This document shows positions 23,543-27,484 of a stretch of 27,484 nucleotides of DNA, piece after piece (the first letter of the stretch is position 1; each line of letters begins with the position of its first letter). Made by a program: the position numbers and the translations under genes. The notes below the pieces were generated by a model. The model did not search any database. It was not told the DNA's origin and was given only the letters and a program-made list of their open reading frames with translations. This DNA is from Sphingomonas sp. CCH9-E2 (GTDB lineage: Bacteria > Pseudomonadota > Alphaproteobacteria > Sphingomonadales > Sphingomonadaceae), in NCBI RefSeq assembly GCF_001557215.1, contig NZ_LSJM01000108.1:1-27484 (forward strand), written 5' to 3'.

Positions 23543-24460
23543 TCATGGGAATGCTGCAACGCTTTCGCGGCGCGCAACCATGAAGGCGTCGGCGGCGATG
23601 CGCAGCGGCTCGCGATCGATGGCGCAGGCGCGCGCGTCGATCAGCGTGGCGAAACGATCGTAGATCTGTGGATACTCGCCCAGGTCATCGAGCGGTTGAT
23701 CAGCGCCGTCGACTATCAGACGTGCGCCACCGTCGCGCAGTTCGATCGCGCGTCCGTCCTGCGTCCCGATCCGGATGATCCACTCCTCCCCCGCATCGAA
23801 CCGCCAGTCGAACTCGGCGCGCCAGTCCCCGCCGATGAAGTCGATCGACGCGGCAATCGGAGCCTGGCGGTTCTCCGGCACCGATAGCGTGGCGGCGCGG
23901 ACGAGCAGCGGCATTGGCGCAATCTGCGACAGAATCGACAGCGCGTTGATTCCGGTATCGAACACACCGAACCCGCCGGCATTCCAGATCCACTCCTGAC
24001 CCGGATGCCATTTGCGCACGTCTTCGCGCCACGAAACATCCAACGTCTCGATGACTGCATCCGCCAGCAGCGCGGCCGCCGGGGCAACCCCTGGCGCGAA
24101 TTGGGAATGCCACGCGGTGTAGAGCACCCGGCCCCCCTCCTGTGCCAACGCGTTCAGCGCGTCGAGCTCACCTAGCGTCGTCGTGGGCGGCTTTTCGAGC
24201 AGCACGTCGAACCCGGCGCACAACGCGTCGCGGGCGAGATCATGGCGCGCGCTGGGCGGCGTACAGATCGCGATCGCGTCCGCCGCCCCGCCCATCGCCG
24301 TCAGAAGTTCCGCGGCGTCGGCGTACCAGGGCACACCGATGCCCGGATCGTCAGCGGGTGTGGCGACCGCAACCAGCTCGAAGCGTGGATCGGCGGCAAT
24401 GGCTGGCAAATGCTGGTCCGCAGCGATTTTGCCGAATCCGATGATGGCGACGCGGATCAT
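23543..24460 (-). CDS. gal: D-galactose 1-dehydrogenase (Gfo/Idh/MocA family)
   Basis: A 305-residue Gfo/Idh/MocA enzyme with GFGKIAADQHLPAI at the nucleotide-binding site (8-21), the EKPP motif at 89-92 and a GGFGVFDTGINALSIL segment containing D168. These features match, from memory, D-galactose 1-dehydrogenases of Pseudomonas and Caulobacter. It would oxidise D-galactose (or L-arabinose in some homologues) to the lactone with NAD(P). The ATG at 24460 lies one base after the dgoA stop; the frame runs on upstream inside dgoA but not as real coding sequence. The position in a dgoK-dgoA operon makes galactose the likely substrate. Arabinose or fucose dehydrogenase activity remains possible. 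Confidence 0.87.
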   Translation of the reverse strand: MIRVAIIGFGKIAADQHLPAIAADPRFELVAVATPADDPGIGVPWYADAAELLTAMGGAADAIAICTPPSARHDLARDALCAGFDVLLEKPPTTTLGELDALNALAQEGGRVLYTAWHSQFAPGVAPAAALLADAVIETLDVSWREDVRKWHPGQEWIWNAGGFGVFDTGINALSILSQIAPMPLLVRAATLSVPENRQAPIAASIDFIGGDWRAEFDWRFDAGEEWIIRIGTQDGRAIELRDGGARLIVDGADQPLDDLGEYPQIYDRFATLIDARACAIDREPLRIAADAFMVARRESVAAFP

Positions 24461-24461
24461 C

Positions 24462-25097
24462 CTATCGCGCTCCGATCGCCGCGACGAACGCGCGGGCCTG
24501 CGCGGCGACCTCCGCGCTGGCTTGCCCGGGTCGATAGAGCGCACCGCCGAGCCCAAAGCCGTCGGCCCCCGCAGCGACATAGGGTGCCATTGCATTGGGA
24601 GTAATTCCGCCGACCACGACCAGCGGGACGTCGCGCGGAAGCACGGCACGCTGGGCCTTCACCACGGCGGGCGACGCCGCCTCGGCGGGAAACAGCTTGA
24701 GCACATGCGCACCCGCTTCGAGCGCGGTGAACGCTTCGCTGGGTGTGAAATAGCCGGGGGCCGACACTAGGCCGGCTGCAGCGGTGGCGGCGATCACCTG
24801 CGGATTGACGCACGGCGACACGATGATCTGCCCCCCGGCATCCGCGACCTGCGTCACCTGATCGACCGTCAACACGGTGCCAGCACCGATCAGCGCAGCG
24901 TCGCCAAGGCGGCGAGACAGCCGCTCGACGCTCGCCAGCGGATCGGGCGAATTCAGCGGCACCTCGATGATGCGGATGCCCGCCTCGACCAGCGCATCGC
25001 CAACCGCCTCGACCGCGTCCGGAGTGACGCCGCGAATGATCGCGATCAGCGGACAGGCGGCAAAGTGGGTCGTGAAGGCTTCAAGCGAACCAGTCAT
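24462..25097 (-). CDS. dgoA: 2-dehydro-3-deoxy-6-phosphogalactonate aldolase
   Basis: A 211-residue class I aldolase of the KDPG/KDPGal family. E45 lies in IIEVPLNSP, the variant of the motif found in KDPGal aldolases rather than Eda, and the Schiff-base lysine is K134 in HVLKLFP. It splits 2-dehydro-3-deoxy-6-phosphogalactonate into pyruvate and glyceraldehyde-3-phosphate in the cytoplasm, the last step of galactonate breakdown. It overlaps the upstream dgoK gene by four bases (ATGA), and the galactose dehydrogenase starts one base after its stop, so the three are tightly coupled. Confidence 0.94.
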   Translation of the reverse strand: MTGSLEAFTTHFAACPLIAIIRGVTPDAVEAVGDALVEAGIRIIEVPLNSPDPLASVERLSRRLGDAALIGAGTVLTVDQVTQVADAGGQIIVSPCVNPQVIAATAAAGLVSAPGYFTPSEAFTALEAGAHVLKLFPAEAASPAVVKAQRAVLPRDVPLVVVGGITPNAMAPYVAAGADGFGLGGALYRPGQASAEVAAQARAFVAAIGAR

Positions 25098-25972
25098 AGA
25101 AACTCCGTGATGCGGCGAATGCCGGCCAGAAACGCCGCCTCGCTATCGATTACGTTGCCAAGGGTCCCAGTCTGACCGAGCGCAGCGGAATAGAGCGCGC
25201 ACAGCGCGGGCGCGCCGACGAGCGCGACAGTGCCACCCGGCGCGCGACCCACCAGCGCGGCCCGCACGTCGCTGCCAATCAGCAAGCCGCTGGCATAGCG
25301 CGCATCGCTCCGCCCGCCGCCGAGCAAATGCCGCGCGCGAATGCCAAACAGCGATGCAAGCAGGTCGGAACCGTCCAATGCATCGGCAACGCCGGCAGCA
25401 AAGGATTCGTCCGCAACGACATCGCCGACCATTTGCGCGGACAAGATCGAATGATCGCGCAATACCGCGAACAGCTCCCCCGTCATCATCGTGCGAAACG
25501 CGTCGATCCGGCCGTCGCGCAGCGCAATCCACTTGGCGTGGGTGCCGGGATGGCAGATCAGCCCGTCGCCCGGCACCAGCTCCGCGGCGACAGCGCCCAG
25601 CGCCTGCACTTCCTCGCCGCGCATCACGTCCGCGCCAGTCCCGCGCTGGCATACGCCCGGCACAATGCCGACCCGCCCGGCTTCGATCCAGCAGATCGCT
25701 GCCGCCAGCGCCTGCGCATCGGCGGGGCAGTCGACATAGGGCGCCTCACGCCAGCCGCGGTTCGACCCGGCCATCCCGGCAACCAGCATCGCACGGTCGC
25801 CCAGTGCCGCGCGGATTTCCGCTGCAGCGTCATCGAACCCGCCCGGCGCGACCGACAGAACGCCCTTGGCATCCTCCAGCTTCGCGATCACGCGGCCCGC
25901 AGGATCGACCGAATAGGCACGACGATTGGTCGATCCCCAATCGACCGCGATATACCCCTCGCGCCAGCTCAT
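25094..25972 (-). CDS. dgoK: 2-dehydro-3-deoxygalactonokinase
   Basis: A 292-residue sugar kinase with the N-terminal phosphate-binding motif VDWGSTNRRAY (10-20), HPGTHAKWIALRDG near the middle, and LIGSDVRAAL toward the C-terminus, all as in DgoK. It phosphorylates 2-dehydro-3-deoxygalactonate at O6 using ATP, feeding the aldolase encoded next. This is the first gene of the minus-strand operon, and the operator palindrome at 26044-26058 lies about 70 bp upstream, shared with the divergent dgoD. The ribosome-binding site (GTGAG) is weak. Confidence 0.94.
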   Translation of the reverse strand: MSWREGYIAVDWGSTNRRAYSVDPAGRVIAKLEDAKGVLSVAPGGFDDAAAEIRAALGDRAMLVAGMAGSNRGWREAPYVDCPADAQALAAAICWIEAGRVGIVPGVCQRGTGADVMRGEEVQALGAVAAELVPGDGLICHPGTHAKWIALRDGRIDAFRTMMTGELFAVLRDHSILSAQMVGDVVADESFAAGVADALDGSDLLASLFGIRARHLLGGGRSDARYASGLLIGSDVRAALVGRAPGGTVALVGAPALCALYSAALGQTGTLGNVIDSEAAFLAGIRRITEFL

Positions 25973-26031
25973 CGGCGGCTCACTTTACGTCTCGGTTCCA
26001 TCGCGGCGGATCATACAGCCACGTCCCGCCC

Positions 26032-26059
26032 TTGCTAGATACAATTTATCAGATAAATA
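26032..26059 (+). promoter_or_regulatory. Candidate dgoD promoter overlapped by the operator
   Basis: TTGCTA, 16 bases, TAAATA reads toward dgoD. The 15-bp palindrome sits between and over these hexamers, so a bound repressor would exclude RNA polymerase. TTTAAT at 26062-26067 is an alternative -10. Confidence 0.4.
26044..26058. promoter_or_regulatory. Putative GntR/DgoR operator between dgoK and dgoD
   Basis: ATTTATC-A-GATAAAT is a perfect seven-base inverted repeat around one central base, in AT-rich DNA unlike the flanking coding sequence. It is the best of the four related sites in the right half and lies between the two divergent arms of the galactonate pathway. Confidence 0.7.
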
Positions 26060-26089
26060 GGTTTAATGACCTGGGGTTTTGAGGTGACC

Positions 26090-27226
26090 ATGAAGATTGC
26101 GCGTATCGAGACGTTTCACGTCCCGCCCCGTTGGCTGTTCGTCCGCGTCGAGGCGGAGGATGGCTGTTTCGGGTGGGGCGAAGCGAGCCTCGAAGGACAT
26201 AGCGAGGCGGTCGATGGTGCATTCGAATCGCTGCGTGATCGTTTCATCGGCGCCGACCCGCGCCGGATCGAGGATGTGTGGCAGGTCGCCTATCGCGGCG
26301 GCTTTTATCGCGGCGGCGCGGTGCTGATGTCGGCCCTCGCCGGGCTCGACCAGGCGCTGTGGGATCTCAAGGGGCGCCACTACGGCCTTCCGGCGTGGGA
26401 GATGCTCGGCGGTCAGGTCCGCGACAAGGTCCGTGCCTATGCCTGGATCGGCGGGGACCGCCCCGACGACGTCGGTGAAGCCGCGGCGGCGCGCAAAGCG
26501 CAGGGCTTCTCGGCGGTCAAGATGAATGCCACGTCCGAACTGGACTATCTCACCGCACCCCGGTTCGACGACGTGGTGGAGCGGGTTCGCGCCGCACAGG
26601 CGGCCGGGATGGATGTGGGCCTTGATTTTCATGGTCGGGTGCATCGCGGCATGGCGAAGCAACTTGCCAAAGCGCTCGAACCGCTGGGACTGCTCTTCAT
26701 CGAAGAGCCGATCCTGTCAGAAAATCCCGAAGTGCTGACCCAGATTTCGAGCCAGGTCAGCATCCCGATCGCCTTGGGCGAGCGGCTCTATTCACGCTGG
26801 GACTTCAAATCGCTTCTCTCCAGCGGCGCGGTCGATATCATCCAGCCCGACCTCAGCCATGCCGGGGGGCTCAGCGAGTGCCGCCGGATCGCGGCGATGG
26901 CCGAAGCCTACGACGTCGCCGTAGCGCCGCACTGTCCGCTCGGCCCGCTCGCGCTCGCGGCCTGCCTCCAACTCGCCGGATGCACGCCCAATGTCGTGCT
27001 GCAGGAGATGTCGCTCGGCATCCACTATAATGCCGGCCACGATTTGCTGCACTTCTGCGCCAATCCCGACGTGCTGACGCCGGTTGACGGCTATCTGCCC
27101 ATCCCGACCGGTCCGGGCCTGGGCGTCGAGGTCGACGAAGCCGCCGTCCGTGCGGCGCATGCCGACAAGGTGCGCTGGCGGAATCCGATCTGGCGACAGG
27201 CAGACGGCAGCTTTGCGGAGTGGTGA
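26090..27226 (+). CDS. dgoD: D-galactonate dehydratase (enolase superfamily)
   Basis: A 378-residue enolase-superfamily enzyme from the ATG at 26090, which has GAGG five to eight bases upstream; the ATG eight codons earlier has none. Metal ligands are D179, E205 and E231, and the acid/base histidines are H181 (LDFHGRVH) and H281 (PHCPLGP). Each is offset by exactly four from the residues I recall for E. coli DgoD (D183, E209, E235, H185, H285), strong support for true galactonate dehydratase. It removes water from D-galactonate to give 2-dehydro-3-deoxygalactonate, the substrate of dgoK on the opposite strand. The dgoK/dgoD intergenic palindrome probably controls both. Confidence 0.95.
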   Translation: MKIARIETFHVPPRWLFVRVEAEDGCFGWGEASLEGHSEAVDGAFESLRDRFIGADPRRIEDVWQVAYRGGFYRGGAVLMSALAGLDQALWDLKGRHYGLPAWEMLGGQVRDKVRAYAWIGGDRPDDVGEAAAARKAQGFSAVKMNATSELDYLTAPRFDDVVERVRAAQAAGMDVGLDFHGRVHRGMAKQLAKALEPLGLLFIEEPILSENPEVLTQISSQVSIPIALGERLYSRWDFKSLLSSGAVDIIQPDLSHAGGLSECRRIAAMAEAYDVAVAPHCPLGPLALAACLQLAGCTPNVVLQEMSLGIHYNAGHDLLHFCANPDVLTPVDGYLPIPTGPGLGVEVDEAAVRAAHADKVRWRNPIWRQADGSFAEW

Positions 27227-27241
27227 GGCCGCCGATGATCC

Positions 27242-27256
27242 CAATATCCGATAAAT
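27242..27256. promoter_or_regulatory. Putative GntR/DgoR operator before the right-edge gene
   Basis: The right half GATAAAT and the inner TATC of the dgoK/dgoD palindrome are intact (TATC-C-GATAAAT); the outer left arm is degenerate. It places the gene at 27365 in the galactose regulon. Confidence 0.5.
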
Positions 27257-27258
27257 CT

Positions 27259-27297
27259 TATAATTACCTTGCCACTACGGCCGCTGGGCTTCTATAG
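27259..27297 (+). promoter_or_regulatory. Candidate promoter elements for the right-edge gene
   Basis: A perfect TATAAT at 27259-27264 lies two bases after the operator, but the -35 position (TGATCC, 27236-27241) is poor. Alternatively TTGCCA (27269-27274), 17 bases and CTATAG (27292-27297) form a pair. The sequence does not decide between them. Confidence 0.35.
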
Positions 27298-27364
27298 CGG
27301 AGGCAAGAAGAGTCGCGGTTCATGCGACCAGCTCGATGCGAACGATCAAATGGGGAGGATATTC

Positions 27365-27484
27365 ATGCGTTTGAGAACTCTGATCCGGTGCACCGGCTCC
27401 GTGGCGGCGATCGCGCTCGCGGCAGCGCCGGTGTGGGCCCAGGAAACGGCGGATCCCGCTCCGGATGCGCAGGAATCGCCCGCG
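27365..27484 (+). CDS. Start of a secreted protein, probably a TonB-dependent receptor
   Basis: Only the first 40 codons are in the window. They encode a classical signal peptide (MRLRTLIR, a hydrophobic core, then APVWAQ with cleavage after residue 24) followed by a Pro/Ala/Glu-rich stretch (ETADPAPDAQESPA). GGGGAGG precedes the ATG by about seven bases. A short acidic, proline-rich segment after the signal is common just before the TonB box of sphingomonad receptors, and the left module has its own receptor, so a second TonB-dependent receptor serving the galactose module is likely. The identity is inferred from context; no receptor motif is yet visible. Confidence 0.6.
   Translation, partial: MRLRTLIRCTGSVAAIALAAAPVWAQETADPAPDAQESPA

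Noticed and set aside
24461..24649. N-terminal extension of the galactose dehydrogenase by 63 residues
   Set aside because: The extension lies inside dgoA, is rich in Arg and Ser, and precedes the Rossmann motif that normally begins such proteins; the ATG at 24460 fits.

Overview
The window looks like a carbohydrate-utilisation region from a high-GC alphaproteobacterium, most likely a member of the Sphingomonadaceae (Sphingomonas or a close relative). The reasons are TonB-dependent receptors in place of porins, GPH-type sugar symporters, SMP-30 and Gfo/Idh/MocA enzymes, and strong GC-rich codon bias (inference from gene content, no phylogeny done). No rRNA, tRNA, CRISPR or insertion sequence was seen. 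The longest stretch without a gene is about 180 bp.

Left half (1-15.9 kb), a glycoside-catabolic module. A minus-strand operon starting at 7095 encodes two proteins that look like the alpha and beta subunits of a C-glycoside deglycosidase. They are followed by a cytoplasmic GH3 glucosidase with a PA14 insert, a Gfo/Idh/MocA sugar dehydrogenase, a second TIM-barrel epimerase-like enzyme and a GPH symporter cut by the window edge. A small DoxX-like membrane gene diverges from it. Further right on the minus strand lie a secreted ThuA-domain protein with a second GPH symporter, a TonB-dependent receptor closed by a rho-independent terminator, and a flavin reductase plus luciferase-like monooxygenase pair. 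A TetR regulator and an SMP-30 lactonase run divergently. The same inverted repeat, TAGAA-N6-TTCTA, lies in front of the deglycosidase operon and the receptor, with a variant between the monooxygenase and tetR. This suggests one TetR regulon: receptor uptake, symport, 3-oxidation and elimination of the sugar, and possibly oxidation of the released aglycone.

Right half (16-27.5 kb), a galactose/galactoside module. Two GH43 enzymes meet tail to tail. A four-gene CUT1-type ABC sugar importer (ATPase, two permeases, lipoprotein binding protein) follows. Next comes a minus-strand operon dgoK-dgoA-galactose dehydrogenase-GntR regulator, with dgoD divergent from dgoK and then the start of a secreted protein, probably another TonB-dependent receptor. 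Together these encode the oxidative De Ley-Doudoroff route from galactose to pyruvate and glyceraldehyde-3-phosphate; the lactonase step has only the SMP-30 gene of the left half as a local candidate. A second palindrome, ATTTATC-N-GATAAAT, recurs in full or partial form at the cytoplasmic GH43/ABC, dgoK/dgoD and right-edge promoters and is the likely site of the GntR (DgoR-like) regulator.

The most notable content is the putative C-glycoside deglycosidase pathway and the two operator families that divide the region into two regulons.
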